Origin: Pycnococcus provasolii
Lineage: Eukaryota > Chlorophyta > Pseudoscourfieldiophyceae > Pseudoscourfieldiales
Direction of reading: 5' to 3'
Assembly (NCBI GenBank): GCA_049487715.1
Contig: CP150582.1
Location: forward strand, 310,001-374,000
DNA: 64,000 nt
This document shows positions 31,310-40,841 of this stretch, one piece after another. The stretch's first letter is position 1. Every line of letters starts with the position of its first letter. A model generated the notes under the pieces. That model saw only the letters and a program-made list of their open reading frames with translations. It made no database searches and was not told the DNA's origin. The translations under genes were made by a program, and so were the position numbers.

Positions 31310-31936
31310 CTAGCGTCGGCCCTTTTTGCCCTTTTTGCTCGACCCTCCGCGTGCCTGCGAAGACGACCCGCCCGACGACGAGGCGGCGGCAGCCGCCGCA
31401 GCGCTGCTTTCCTCGCCCTCTTCTGCGGCGGCGGCAGCAGCCATCGCCGCGACGTCCTTAGCGCTCTCGATGGCTGCTGCCGCATCCTTGGCTCCTTTGT
31501 TCTTCTTATTGGGTTTCAGCTGCGCCTGTGCCATAGCCTGTGCCTGCTCCATCGCCGAGCGCACGAAAGGCAGTTCCTTGGCAACCGCGAGGAACAGCTG
31601 CTGTCTATTCTTCGCCTTGGCAGAGCAGTCCTTGAGTGACACGCGTATGCGTCCCCTGTTGAGATAGTCGCGGCAGTACGTTTTATTTTCTATGCGTACG
31701 TATTCGGGCGGCACGACCCTTTTCGTCGCCTCGTACACCTCCGCGGCGCACACGGAGGGGAGTGCACTTTCGAGTGGCACGCGTCGTCCGTTACTGAGTG
31801 ATCGCTCCTTGCAGAAGTACGAGGGGTACATGCACACCCAGCTCGATACGTCGACGGCGTCCTGCTGCTGTGCCTGCGCGCTGTCCATGGTGACGTTTGA
31901 CGGTATCGTCTCGATCTCGCCGTCAGCCTCCATCAT
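31310..31936 (-). CDS. SRP19: Signal recognition particle 19 kDa protein
   Basis: 208 residues. WVCMYPSYFCKERSLSNGRRVPLESAL matches the SRP19 start (W.C.YP.Y....+...GRR.P...A), followed by ENKTYCRDYLNRGRIRVSLKD. It binds SRP RNA helices 6 and 8 and is needed for SRP54 loading. The C-terminal 70 residues are an Ala/Ser/Gly-rich tail ending in Lys/Arg (SSKKGKKGRR), longer than in animals. ATG 31936 or the adjacent 31933. Tail-to-tail with heme lyase. Confidence 0.88.
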   Translation of the reverse strand: MMEADGEIETIPSNVTMDSAQAQQQDAVDVSSWVCMYPSYFCKERSLSNGRRVPLESALPSVCAAEVYEATKRVVPPEYVRIENKTYCRDYLNRGRIRVSLKDCSAKAKNRQQLFLAVAKELPFVRSAMEQAQAMAQAQLKPNKKNKGAKDAAAAIESAKDVAAMAAAAAAEEGEESSAAAAAAASSSGGSSSQARGGSSKKGKKGRR

Positions 31937-32258
31937 GGCGCACTGCCGGAGAGGAAGAGAAGAGTGGCGGCGGTCACTACTTAACAGGAAGAGAAGAGGG
32001 GGTGATTATTCGGGGGTTGGGATATTATTCGGGGTTTGGGAATTCCTTTTTTTCGAGTCATTATTACACTGTCCTCCTCCTCGGGATCCGGGTCCCGTGA
32101 CAAATCCGATAGGATTTCCTTTCCCTTCTCTTTGACTGTCCCCCCTCCCCCGCACGCCATACAAACCTCCTCCGCCTCTTTTCTCTCTCCGCCATGATGA
32201 TGAACCACATAGGATCGTGCTCCTCCACCGCTCCACCAGCATTTGCACCCATATCACT
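31937..32258. promoter_or_regulatory. Divergent promoter between SRP19 and the secreted adhesin-like gene
   Basis: About 320 bases, pyrimidine-rich on the plus strand, with direct repeats of ATTCGGGG(T)TTGGG near 32006 and 32029. No gene is seen. Confidence 0.4.
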
Positions 32259-35200
32259 ATGGGCATGGTGCGTGCCGCCGCCGCCGCCGTCGTGCTCGTC
32301 GCGTACGTAGCTGTCGCGCACGCTTCGGCGGAGGTCGCGGCGAACAACGCCGTTAGTCGTCAAGGGCGGGAAGATGCCCATGCCGACCAGTCCTACGGAA
32401 TGCTCGAACGAGGTTGGCGTAGCCTATGGGGCGCGCTCGTGGGACACGCACCCTCGAACCGACGAGACGACGACGACGACGCACGTGCGTGCGTTACGTA
32501 CCGTAACACCACGAGCAGGAGATTCACGTACTACACGAGCACAACCATCCTTGTGCGCGAGAACTTATGGAGCAGCGTCGACACGGTCGTCGTTACAGCC
32601 AACGTCACGTATCCCAACGTTGACGAAGTGGAAGTGGCGCTAGACATGCCGAGTGGGGAGTCGGTGCCTCTCCGTGTCGCTCACGACAACACCTTCACTT
32701 CAGCGGCAATACAACCAGCCAACAACCAACAGAGTGGAATGTGGCACCTGCGTGTCTCCGATATGGTCGGCTCAACAAATATGGGAACGCTGCGCGCTTG
32801 GTCACTTTCCATCTGCCAGGACCATGCCGTGAGAGAGAAGCAAGCTGACTTCGAACCTGCTACAAGCGACACCATCATCCTTGACGGCGGCGATTCCACA
32901 CCACTCTTCTCTGGTGGTGGTCGTGGTAGTGACCAGAACAGCAACAATCCGGTGGATGAGGTGTTCGTACCAGATGGTGGAGGATCACCTGCTTTCGGAA
33001 GTGGCTTGGCATCGGGCGCCGCAGCACTTCTTTCACCCGCCGCATCCTTCCTGCCAGCCGCCCTCGCTGGTGGTGCCTTGGCTGGAGGCGCGGCGGCTGC
33101 AACCGCACCCGCCGTTGGCGCGGTCATCGTCGAAAACAACGAGCGTGATGCACGAAGGCTGCCGCAACCTGTCCGCGACCTCGCGACAAAAATTCTAGCG
33201 ACTGCAGGCGTTAAATACATCGTCGACTTGCCGAAAAATGCCGTCAAGAAAGCGAAGCGCGTTGCGCTGGAATCAGCCATCCGCAAGAACAAGCGCATGT
33301 CAGCCAAGCAGGATGCGATTTGGATCGCCGCTGTGAAAGCGACAAACTCGTACACATGCTACGCCGATCAATACGATAAGGTGTACAAGTACAAGAAGAA
33401 TGCACCGCTTCCACATACGCCAGCTTGCAAAAACGATACGGTCGGCCATGTGCTGGAAAAGCATCCAAATGCCCGTCTGTTTACAGCCGCGACGAAAATG
33501 CTAAGCGTGCGCATCCAGAATAAGTGGAAGTGGAAAAAGAAGGCTGCGTACGTTCCCGGATACGTGAAGTTGAGGGACGCCCTGCATGCTGTGGATCGCC
33601 TCACGCAGCGCGTGGAAGATGTGAAGAAAGCAAACATCTACATCGACGAGAAGAAAAAGGGCAAACTCGACGACTGGCTGAACCTGGTGGCGGAGGTTGC
33701 AAACCTCGCGAAGAAACCACTGCCGTACGATAAGGATCCGGAGGCTTGGGTGTCCGAGCTGTACAGTGACGGTGACGTCGACCAAAATAAAATGTATGGC
33801 AAGGAATCTACCGCGGCAACCACGAAATCTGTGATAATGAAATTTGAATTCCTCAAGAGCCTGCTCGACGAGTCGCTTGAGGCGAAGATTGCACGCGTGA
33901 AGTCAAACGAAATTGCCGCTAAGTCAATGGCAAAGAATGCTGTCATGGCAGCTGTCGAGGCGCTCTACCAGCTGTACTTGTACATCGATCAGAAGCTTGA
34001 CGCAATCAAATCAGCCGTGTGGTACAAAAATGCAAACGCTGAGTGCATTCGCATGAAACTGGAAGAGTACGCGGACGAGAAGAACGACGCGCGCGACCAG
34101 CTGCCATCACTCAAGAGTGCGGAGTACTGGAATGCCTCCAAGTCGTTCTACGAGTATGCCAAGGACAACAAGACGGAGTTGATTCACGAGATCCTTAAAA
34201 ATTGCACGAAGAAGAATGGCACCGATGATGCTGACGGCAAGTCGTCGTACAAGAAGGAAAGTCTGTGGAAAGATGAATATGGTGTCGACGATGACGGCGA
34301 TTACCTCAAAAACTTCCTCGAGCACAAGGAGCGCTGCAAGCACGACATGTACGGCGAAAGAGACTACGAGTGCTACAAGAGCGCAAAACTGTGGGATACG
34401 GCTGACTTCATCGCCGAGTACATGGTTGACCAGTACAATGAGCAGCAGCTTGAGAAGAGCGGTCATATTGGAAAATTGAGAGATGCAAAGGACAAACGAC
34501 GACCAGAGCAGGGTAACGAAACGCACACTGGCGACATCGAAGAGCAGGGGCAAACGGACTTCTCGTTCAATCGCACGGAACCGAAGCAAGGTGAATGTGC
34601 GAATTGCATTGACACGTGCTATCTCCGCGCGTGTCCCTTCCAGGGAGAAGGTGGCACCGCACTGAAGGATGTCGAGAATCAGTGGACGCAGACGGTGCTC
34701 AAGCCAGACTGGGCACGACTTAGCGTTGGCTTCAAGTCCGTGCTTCGTCCTGACTACGCCTCAGATCTCACCTGCCTTACGCAGTGCTCAGTTGGCTGCT
34801 ATGCGACGTGCACGACGAAAACTGCGAAGCTTGCCATTCGTGCAGGTCGTGCTGTGAAGGATCTATACATGGAGGCTTACAACAAAACCCACGACGAAGA
34901 CGAGCACGACGGCGACGACTACAGCCGGTACTACCAGAAGAAGAAAAAATCGCTACAAAAGAAATCGAAGAAGCAGCATCGTAAGATCCGGAACAAGTTT
35001 TTGCATGAAAAATTCAAGCGTCAGATGCTGAAAATCATGCGGCAGGAGGAATCAGCGCTTTTAGCAATCGAAGGAACGTCGCACGTTCTGGTGGAACAGC
35101 TCGAACGCACGGCTGATAAGATTCACGATAAGGCTGCGACGCTGTGGGAGTATCTGGTGAATCCAGGTCGTGTATTTGACGCGTTGCTTGGTCCTGGCAA

Positions 35201-36239
35201 AGTCAATGCATTTGTACCTGACGATGCAGCAATGACGCGGTACTTGATGCAAATCGGCGTGATGAGCCATCCTGGGAAGCACCAGAGATACTTCTATCGT
35301 GGACAGAATAAAATCGAATCGCTGAACCTTTACGTGGAAGAGGTTGCAGCCTTGCGGAAATTCGTGCGCTTACCGGAGGCTGAGTGGATGTTGCTTCACC
35401 ATCTCGCATGCGGCAAACTTCCCGATCTCAGCGTGAATAATAATCTTTTCAATGGATTCCTACCCACGATGGACGGCTCACATGTGGAAGTGAGCGCGCG
35501 TCAGCTCGATGGACCGTACATGGCCACGATGCTGAACGGCAAGGTGAGGGTGCGGGAAAGCACAAAAGCTTGCAATGGTGTCGCCTACCTAGTTGACCAC
35601 GTGCTTGACCAGCACGCTCCTTACCGGAAGAAGAAAAAACCAAAGCCACCGACAGACCCGCCAACTACGACGACGACGACGACAGAAACGCCGCCAACTA
35701 CGACGACGACGTCGACAACACCTACGACAGAAACGCCGCCAACTACGACGACGACGTCGACAACACCTACGACAGAAACGCCGCCAACTACGACGACGAC
35801 GTCGACAACACCTACGACAGAAACGCCGCCAACTACGACGACGACGTCGACAACACCTACGACAGAAACGCCGCCAACTACGACGACGACGTCGACAACA
35901 CCTACGACAGAAACGCCGCCAACTACGACGACGACGTCGACAACACCTACGACAGAAACGCCGCCAACTACGACGACGACGTCGACAACACCTACGACAG
36001 AAACGCCGCCAACTACGACGACGACGTCGACAACACCTACGACAGAAACGCCGCCAACTACGACGACGACGTCGACAACACCTACGACAGAAACGCCGCC
36101 AACTACGACGACGACGTCGACAACACCTACGACAGAAACGCCGCCAACTACGACGACGACGTCGACAACACCTACGACAGAAACGCCGCCAACTACGACG
36201 ACGACGTCGACGACGACTACAACACCAATTGTAATTTAA
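32259..36239 (+). CDS. Secreted P-domain, FAS1 and Thr/Pro-mucin protein (adhesin or wall protein)
   Basis: 1326 residues from ATG 32259, with a signal peptide (VRAAAAAVVLVAYVAVAHA). Residues about 85-190 form a proprotein-convertase P-domain-like sandwich (VTYPNVDEVEVALDMPSGE, then GMWHLRVSDMV and GTLRAWSLSICQ) with no protease domain. A Gly/Ala-rich hydrophobic stretch at 255-290 may span a membrane. A long Lys-rich helical part follows, then a Cys cluster (about 785-860), a FAS1 domain (about 965-1125: VNAFVPDDAAM, LLHHLACG, NGVAYLVDHVL) and a Thr/Pro tail of 12 repeats. FAS1 and mucin tails suggest adhesion or extracellular matrix. No GPI signal follows the repeats. Confidence 0.75.
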   Translation: MGMVRAAAAAVVLVAYVAVAHASAEVAANNAVSRQGREDAHADQSYGMLERGWRSLWGALVGHAPSNRRDDDDDARACVTYRNTTSRRFTYYTSTTILVRENLWSSVDTVVVTANVTYPNVDEVEVALDMPSGESVPLRVAHDNTFTSAAIQPANNQQSGMWHLRVSDMVGSTNMGTLRAWSLSICQDHAVREKQADFEPATSDTIILDGGDSTPLFSGGGRGSDQNSNNPVDEVFVPDGGGSPAFGSGLASGAAALLSPAASFLPAALAGGALAGGAAAATAPAVGAVIVENNERDARRLPQPVRDLATKILATAGVKYIVDLPKNAVKKAKRVALESAIRKNKRMSAKQDAIWIAAVKATNSYTCYADQYDKVYKYKKNAPLPHTPACKNDTVGHVLEKHPNARLFTAATKMLSVRIQNKWKWKKKAAYVPGYVKLRDALHAVDRLTQRVEDVKKANIYIDEKKKGKLDDWLNLVAEVANLAKKPLPYDKDPEAWVSELYSDGDVDQNKMYGKESTAATTKSVIMKFEFLKSLLDESLEAKIARVKSNEIAAKSMAKNAVMAAVEALYQLYLYIDQKLDAIKSAVWYKNANAECIRMKLEEYADEKNDARDQLPSLKSAEYWNASKSFYEYAKDNKTELIHEILKNCTKKNGTDDADGKSSYKKESLWKDEYGVDDDGDYLKNFLEHKERCKHDMYGERDYECYKSAKLWDTADFIAEYMVDQYNEQQLEKSGHIGKLRDAKDKRRPEQGNETHTGDIEEQGQTDFSFNRTEPKQGECANCIDTCYLRACPFQGEGGTALKDVENQWTQTVLKPDWARLSVGFKSVLRPDYASDLTCLTQCSVGCYATCTTKTAKLAIRAGRAVKDLYMEAYNKTHDEDEHDGDDYSRYYQKKKKSLQKKSKKQHRKIRNKFLHEKFKRQMLKIMRQEESALLAIEGTSHVLVEQLERTADKIHDKAATLWEYLVNPGRVFDALLGPGKVNAFVPDDAAMTRYLMQIGVMSHPGKHQRYFYRGQNKIESLNLYVEEVAALRKFVRLPEAEWMLLHHLACGKLPDLSVNNNLFNGFLPTMDGSHVEVSARQLDGPYMATMLNGKVRVRESTKACNGVAYLVDHVLDQHAPYRKKKKPKPPTDPPTTTTTTTETPPTTTTTSTTPTTETPPTTTTTSTTPTTETPPTTTTTSTTPTTETPPTTTTTSTTPTTETPPTTTTTSTTPTTETPPTTTTTSTTPTTETPPTTTTTSTTPTTETPPTTTTTSTTPTTETPPTTTTTSTTPTTETPPTTTTTSTTPTTETPPTTTTTSTTPTTETPPTTTTTSTTTTTPIVI
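35685..36215 (+). repeat. 45-bp minisatellite coding a Thr/Pro mucin repeat
   Basis: About 12 near-perfect units of 45 bp, each coding TTETPPTTTTTSTTP. Third positions are also conserved, so the array was recently homogenised and its length is likely polymorphic. Threonines are candidate O-glycosylation sites. Confidence 0.93.
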
Positions 36240-36861
36240 TTTCTAAATTGCAATAATAATTAATAATCTTGTAATAATTCTTCTTCTCTTCTTCTTCTTC
36301 TTCATCACTTCGTCAGTACACACTACCAGCCATCACTTCTGCGAAGTCACGAAAACACCTCCTGAGCACGCGCAATGCGTTCTCTGGAGTGCCCCCTTGT
36401 AATGGTAAAAATCGCGCATTGTGGTGGTCGTGGTCGATGTGTGGCGCGCAGCCGCGCCCGACCGCCCGTCGTCCCAACCCTTCGCGAGCTCGATCACTCG
36501 CTCTCGCTTCCTCGCGTGCATGCCGCTTTCGCCATGCTGTCGCGCCACACGAGCGTGGCTGGCGTCTAGGGGTGGTTGGAATGTGACACGACCGGGATCC
36601 CAAGTGCCCTTAGCCAAGATTACAGGCCTAGTGATACGACGGATCCCCCCCGGGAAAGCAAAGCAGGCCAAACCCCCAAACTCAAGACGTTTTTGTCCCG
36701 TCGTGGTTGAGGTGTTCCGTCTCCCCGGTGATTTCGTCCCTGCCTACCCTACTGAAGTGTTCTTTGGCGCCCTGCCCTGCCTGACCCGCTTTCCTCCCCC
36801 CCCTCATTCTCTGCGTGCCTTTTGTTTGATGCCGGCATAAATAAAGGCTTTGCACTAATCC
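36240..36861. other. Intergenic spacer with TATA-like box before the next gene
   Basis: CTT microsatellite at about 36280-36303, otherwise no gene. A TATA-like CATAAATAAAGG sits at about 36836, some 25 bases before the next ATG. The 14-mer CGACCGGGATCCCA at about 36590 also occurs at about 25366. Confidence 0.4.
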
Positions 36862-39180
36862 ATGGAGCTGGTGATGAACCACGACAATGTGACTGCTCGT
36901 GACATGGACGACGACCCCGTGGACATGGATGTGCCTTCGGACCCTAGACTGAGGGGGTCCCATCCGTCTTCTTCCTATTCTGATTACGGCGATTTTGGAG
37001 TCGAGCAGAAAAATGAGGCGGAGGCGAGACACGCACTCCAAGAACTCGTTCGATCGAAGGACGACGCGGACCGACGCGCTCAGAAGTACCAAGAAGAGCT
37101 CACGCAGTGGTACGAATATGCCATGACTTTGAAAAAACACGTGCAAGAGCTGGAAAGCATGGGGCTCGAACAGCGTCTTGCTCTGCTTGATAGAAAGACA
37201 GATGCGTATGTGTCGGCGATGAGTCGCTTGAAGGAGACAGCGCAAGCTGGAATTGCCATCCAGATGATGGAGAATGAGGAACCGCCACAGCCACAGCCAC
37301 AACCACAACAACTGCCACTAGAACAACAACAGCAGCAGCAGCAACAACAACTACTACCACCACCACATCATGCGCCGCTGCAGCTTGCACCACCACCACA
37401 ACCACAGCCACTGCCACTGCTACTGCCACTAGAACAACAGCAGCAGCAACAACAACAGCAACCACAACCACAACCACAACAACCACGACAACAACAACAT
37501 CATGCGCCGCTGCAGCTTGCACCACCACCCAGCCTACCCAGAAGCAGTGTTTTACCCAAAATGGGTCGAGTCATTGAGATCACCGGTGTGGCGAAAGATG
37601 TCCCTTGGGATGATGTCATGACGTATCTACGAGATTCGTCGCCCGAGATGCTGAGAATGGTTCGCTTTGGAGTATTCAGTGATGGTGCAAATTCTCAGCA
37701 CCATCGTTTCTTTGCAGAGTTCAGGAATACGGTTTGTGCTTGTCAAGCAGTCGAATGCACGATACCCACGGATTCGATCCTATTTACCACAGGCAGTCCG
37801 CATGTGTCGATATCACGTGTTGGTTGGATCCGTGCTGACGATGGAACAATTTCAATGTCTGACGAAACCAAAACAATGGAGGGTACTTGGTACAGCTTCG
37901 ATGACATCGACGCCCACGAAACTCGTGCAAAGGTCTCAGACCACACCATCACAGCCGCCCGTGACGATGTGAAAGTCATCGAGATTAAGGGATTTACGTT
38001 CAATGTCAGGGCGGTCCTCCTGAAGGATTACCTAGGGACCAGGTGTCATGGATTTGTCGGCCTGGGAAGGTTGTCCGTGAATAAAACATACTGTCGCTAT
38101 TTCGCAGACTTTCGGGATGTGGGGGATGCACGGCGCGCCATCGAGAGGCTTGACGGGTGTCGCCTGGGACTCGGCCTTGCGTACATGGGCGATAAAGAGA
38201 ATCCATCTCTCGATCGCACTCTGCGCTGTGAAATGAGCCCAGAGGCTAACGATCAGAGCTCGGAGATGAACAAGTTGGTGAAGTGGGAAATGCATACAGG
38301 TTTGACACCTGAAAAGATCTCAGCGTCCGTCACCCGCCAGCTTCTCGAGCGAGATGGCAAGGATCCAAATCATCTCCACAGTCCCACAGAAAATGGCAAG
38401 AAGCGTGCACATGTCGACGTCCCAACACCCTTAGCCCGTGACGATGTGAAAGTCATCGAGATTAAGGGATTTGCATTCAACGTGAGGACGGCTCTCCTGA
38501 AGGAATACCTAGGGACCAGGTGCCATGGACTTGTCGGCCTGGGAAGGTTGTCCGTGAATAAAACATACTGTCGCTTTTTCGCTGACTTTCGGGATGTGGG
38601 GGATGCACGGTGCGCCATCGAGAGGCTTGACGGGTGTCGCCTGGGACTCGGCCTTGCGTACATGGGCGATAAAGAGAATCCATCTCTCGATCGCACTCTG
38701 CGCTGTGAAATGAGCCCAGAGGCTAACGATCAGAGCTCGGAGATGAACAAGTTGGCGAAGTGGGAAAAACATACAGGTTTGACACCTGAAAAGATCTCAG
38801 CGTCCGTCACCCGCCAGCTTCTCGAGCGAGATGGCAAGGATCCAAATCATCCTAGCGCAATAGCGGCGCGATCCGGCGCAATGATGCCACCAAGCGGTGA
38901 CAATCGATCTAAAGCGTTTAAAAGCATTTACCTTGGATTGAACGTACAGTTCATTGCCGAGGCTGGTGAAGTGGGCATCGCGCGATTGCTTCAGGAGAAC
39001 GGTGTATCTCTCATTCGCGACATCAAAATTCCCACTATATCCAGGCAATGTGCTGGATATGCTTTTGCCAAGATTCCCGTATCTGACGCCGACCGTCTCA
39101 TATCAATGGGCCAGCTGCCCTTGCCTGGTCCGTGGAGTGGGAATGTGCTTGGTGTAAAATCTGCCATGAAGGAATTCTAG
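36862..39180 (+). CDS. RRM-like RNA-binding protein with duplicated module and poly-Q/P linker
   Basis: 772 residues. An acidic start and coiled coil (about 55-115) lead to a Gln/Pro-rich linker (about 135-225). Three RRM-like modules then follow: GRVIEITGVAKDVPWDDVMTYL at about 233, and two almost identical copies beginning DDVKVIEIKGF at about 367 and 526. Each copy has CRYFADF or CRFFADF (RNP1-like) and DARRAIERLDG. A last module (YLGLNVQFIAEAGE, then CAGYAFAKIPV) resembles another RRM. Function is probably mRNA binding; no closer family is recognised. Pro/Gln tracts suggest condensate-type interactions, which is inference. Confidence 0.6.
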   Translation: MELVMNHDNVTARDMDDDPVDMDVPSDPRLRGSHPSSSYSDYGDFGVEQKNEAEARHALQELVRSKDDADRRAQKYQEELTQWYEYAMTLKKHVQELESMGLEQRLALLDRKTDAYVSAMSRLKETAQAGIAIQMMENEEPPQPQPQPQQLPLEQQQQQQQQQLLPPPHHAPLQLAPPPQPQPLPLLLPLEQQQQQQQQQPQPQPQQPRQQQHHAPLQLAPPPSLPRSSVLPKMGRVIEITGVAKDVPWDDVMTYLRDSSPEMLRMVRFGVFSDGANSQHHRFFAEFRNTVCACQAVECTIPTDSILFTTGSPHVSISRVGWIRADDGTISMSDETKTMEGTWYSFDDIDAHETRAKVSDHTITAARDDVKVIEIKGFTFNVRAVLLKDYLGTRCHGFVGLGRLSVNKTYCRYFADFRDVGDARRAIERLDGCRLGLGLAYMGDKENPSLDRTLRCEMSPEANDQSSEMNKLVKWEMHTGLTPEKISASVTRQLLERDGKDPNHLHSPTENGKKRAHVDVPTPLARDDVKVIEIKGFAFNVRTALLKEYLGTRCHGLVGLGRLSVNKTYCRFFADFRDVGDARCAIERLDGCRLGLGLAYMGDKENPSLDRTLRCEMSPEANDQSSEMNKLAKWEKHTGLTPEKISASVTRQLLERDGKDPNHPSAIAARSGAMMPPSGDNRSKAFKSIYLGLNVQFIAEAGEVGIARLLQENGVSLIRDIKIPTISRQCAGYAFAKIPVSDADRLISMGQLPLPGPWSGNVLGVKSAMKEF
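37957..38374 (+). repeat. Intragenic duplication, copy 1
   Basis: 418 bp nearly identical to 38434-38851, offset 477 bp (159 codons), so the frame is kept. Divergence is confined to a few codons. Confidence 0.9.
38434..38851 (+). repeat. Intragenic duplication, copy 2
   Basis: Second copy of the 418-bp unit, separated from the first by 59 bp that code a short basic linker (KKRAHVDVPTPLA). Confidence 0.9.
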
Positions 39181-39479
39181 CGTGTAATTGTTAACTGCAA
39201 TTTTAATGAAACTTTTAAGAGCTGCTGTATGTGCAAACGTCTTTAAGTGCCACGCGTGGCTTCCCTCCCCCCTTCTTTAGCTCCTTCATCCAGCTCACGA
39301 CGCAGTTTCGTCGTCGTCGTCGACTGTCTCTGTAGTTGTCTGCTTGCTGAGAACATGTGTGTTGGCAGAAGCATCCTTTCCCGCCGTTTACGACAACGAC
39401 ATCACCTACAACGCCAACAGCATAACAAAAAAATATGAATGTGAAAAAAAAAAGAGTAGTACTACCAAACATAACCTCA

Positions 39480-40448
39480 TCACCTCATCACACCAGCCTC
39501 GAGCACATCAATCATGTCGTACAGCTTCTGCGTGGCACCTCCGGGCTTTCCGTACAGTTGCCTGTGCAAAAACAGCACGGCGTCCACCGTTCCCTGCGCG
39601 TAGATGGCGCGCCCGTTAACATTGTGCTGGAACTCGAATGCCACCGTTCCGTCAGGACTCGTGAGGCGGTATGTGTGGTATGCGTGTCCGTCGAGGTACG
39701 TCTCAGGAACGCCCATGCGATCGACGCTATCGTTGGGGTTGCGAACAAGTTCGATGTCGTCGTCGTCGAACGGCTGCACGCCAAGTGCGCGAAAGCTCTC
39801 GACGATCGCCTTGGCGGTTCCACTTGTGTCAACTTTCGTCTTCTGGTGGCTTTCGACGACGCTCAGCGTGTAGTCGTTGAATGCGCCCGGGAACATCTCG
39901 CTCATACGCTGCATCATCGCCTGAAAGGCGACCACCTGCTTACCCATCTGCGGCGCGACCACGGCGTGCGTTGCTTCGCTCGCCGTGACGGCTGCCTTGA
40001 GCGCGTCTCGGTCCCCCCCTGTGGTTCCCATGACGAACGGCACGCCAAGGCTGCAGTACATGTCTGCGTTTGCGTTTACAATCGCGGGCACGGTGTAGTC
40101 GACAACGATGAGTTCTGGGTGTTCCTCTTTGAGCCTTGTGATGAGGCTGACCGCCTCCTCCGGCGGAACGAGTTGGATCGGCTGACCTGCGCAGTTGACA
40201 ACGTCAACTCCGACGTCCGGTCCTGCGACGCTGTACGGGAGTAGCGTGTTCCCGCTTTCGAGCACCGCCTCTCCGACGGCGTGTCCCATTTTCCCCGCAC
40301 AGCTGTTGACGAGGACAGGCACCGCCGACAAACTCGTAGTCATGGACGCCCTCCTGGAAGCCTTTTTCCTGACGGATCTTCTGAGGGCAGCCTTGTGCCG
40401 ACATGGTGACTGCAACGGGTGAGGTAGATGAGCAGCTGCTGCGGACAT
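39480..40448 (-). CDS. DAPB: 4-hydroxy-tetrahydrodipicolinate reductase, plastid (plant type)
   Basis: Reduces dihydrodipicolinate with NAD(P)H in the diaminopimelate route to lysine. 322 residues from ATG 40448. About 50 Ser/Arg/Lys-rich residues form a likely transit peptide. Then come VNSCAGKMGHAVGEAV (nucleotide-binding loop), FVMGTTGGDRDAL, SVVESHQKTKVDTSGTAKAI (the plant-type form of the catalytic His/Lys loop) and FQHNVNGRAIYAQGTVDAVLFL. Length and motifs match plant DAPB rather than the shorter bacterial form. The frame is open to 40511 with a possible earlier Leu/Met, but 40448 fits best. Confidence 0.9.
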   Translation of the reverse strand: MSAAAAHLPHPLQSPCRHKAALRRSVRKKASRRASMTTSLSAVPVLVNSCAGKMGHAVGEAVLESGNTLLPYSVAGPDVGVDVVNCAGQPIQLVPPEEAVSLITRLKEEHPELIVVDYTVPAIVNANADMYCSLGVPFVMGTTGGDRDALKAAVTASEATHAVVAPQMGKQVVAFQAMMQRMSEMFPGAFNDYTLSVVESHQKTKVDTSGTAKAIVESFRALGVQPFDDDDIELVRNPNDSVDRMGVPETYLDGHAYHTYRLTSPDGTVAFEFQHNVNGRAIYAQGTVDAVLFLHRQLYGKPGGATQKLYDMIDVLEAGVMR

Positions 40449-40841
40449 GACAATGGGAAAAGATGAGGGAGGTATGGCGGCGCTGGGTCCCAAAAAAACA
40501 AACGGGAACAAGAGGAGAGGGAGACGTTCGGGGATTCACACTCACTCGGAGCACGAATGGGCGGAAAATGGGAACAAAACCCGAATTAAAAAATAGGATC
40601 TGAAAAACAAGTAAAAAAACCGACCAAGGAACCTAAAAGGGGATCCACCCTTGTCCTATACGACTATGTCTATGATCCCCTCACTGTTATCTCCCCTTGC
40701 TCCAACTTGGTTTTCGGATGTTAGGGGTTTTAGGGTTAGGTTTTTTCCACCCCTCTGCCCCTGTGGTGTTTGGTTGGTTGGTTTGCCGCGCTTTGCTTTC
40801 CCCCTCCGAATCATTTCCAACTCTGCCTTTCACTCGTGCCA
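40449..40841. promoter_or_regulatory. Divergent promoter of DAPB and RPN1 with telo-box-like sequence
   Basis: TTAGGGGTTTTAGGGTTAGG at about 40721-40740 lies roughly 100 bases before the RPN1 ATG. GGGGATCCACCCTT at about 40638 also occurs near 16427. No gene is seen. Confidence 0.4.
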
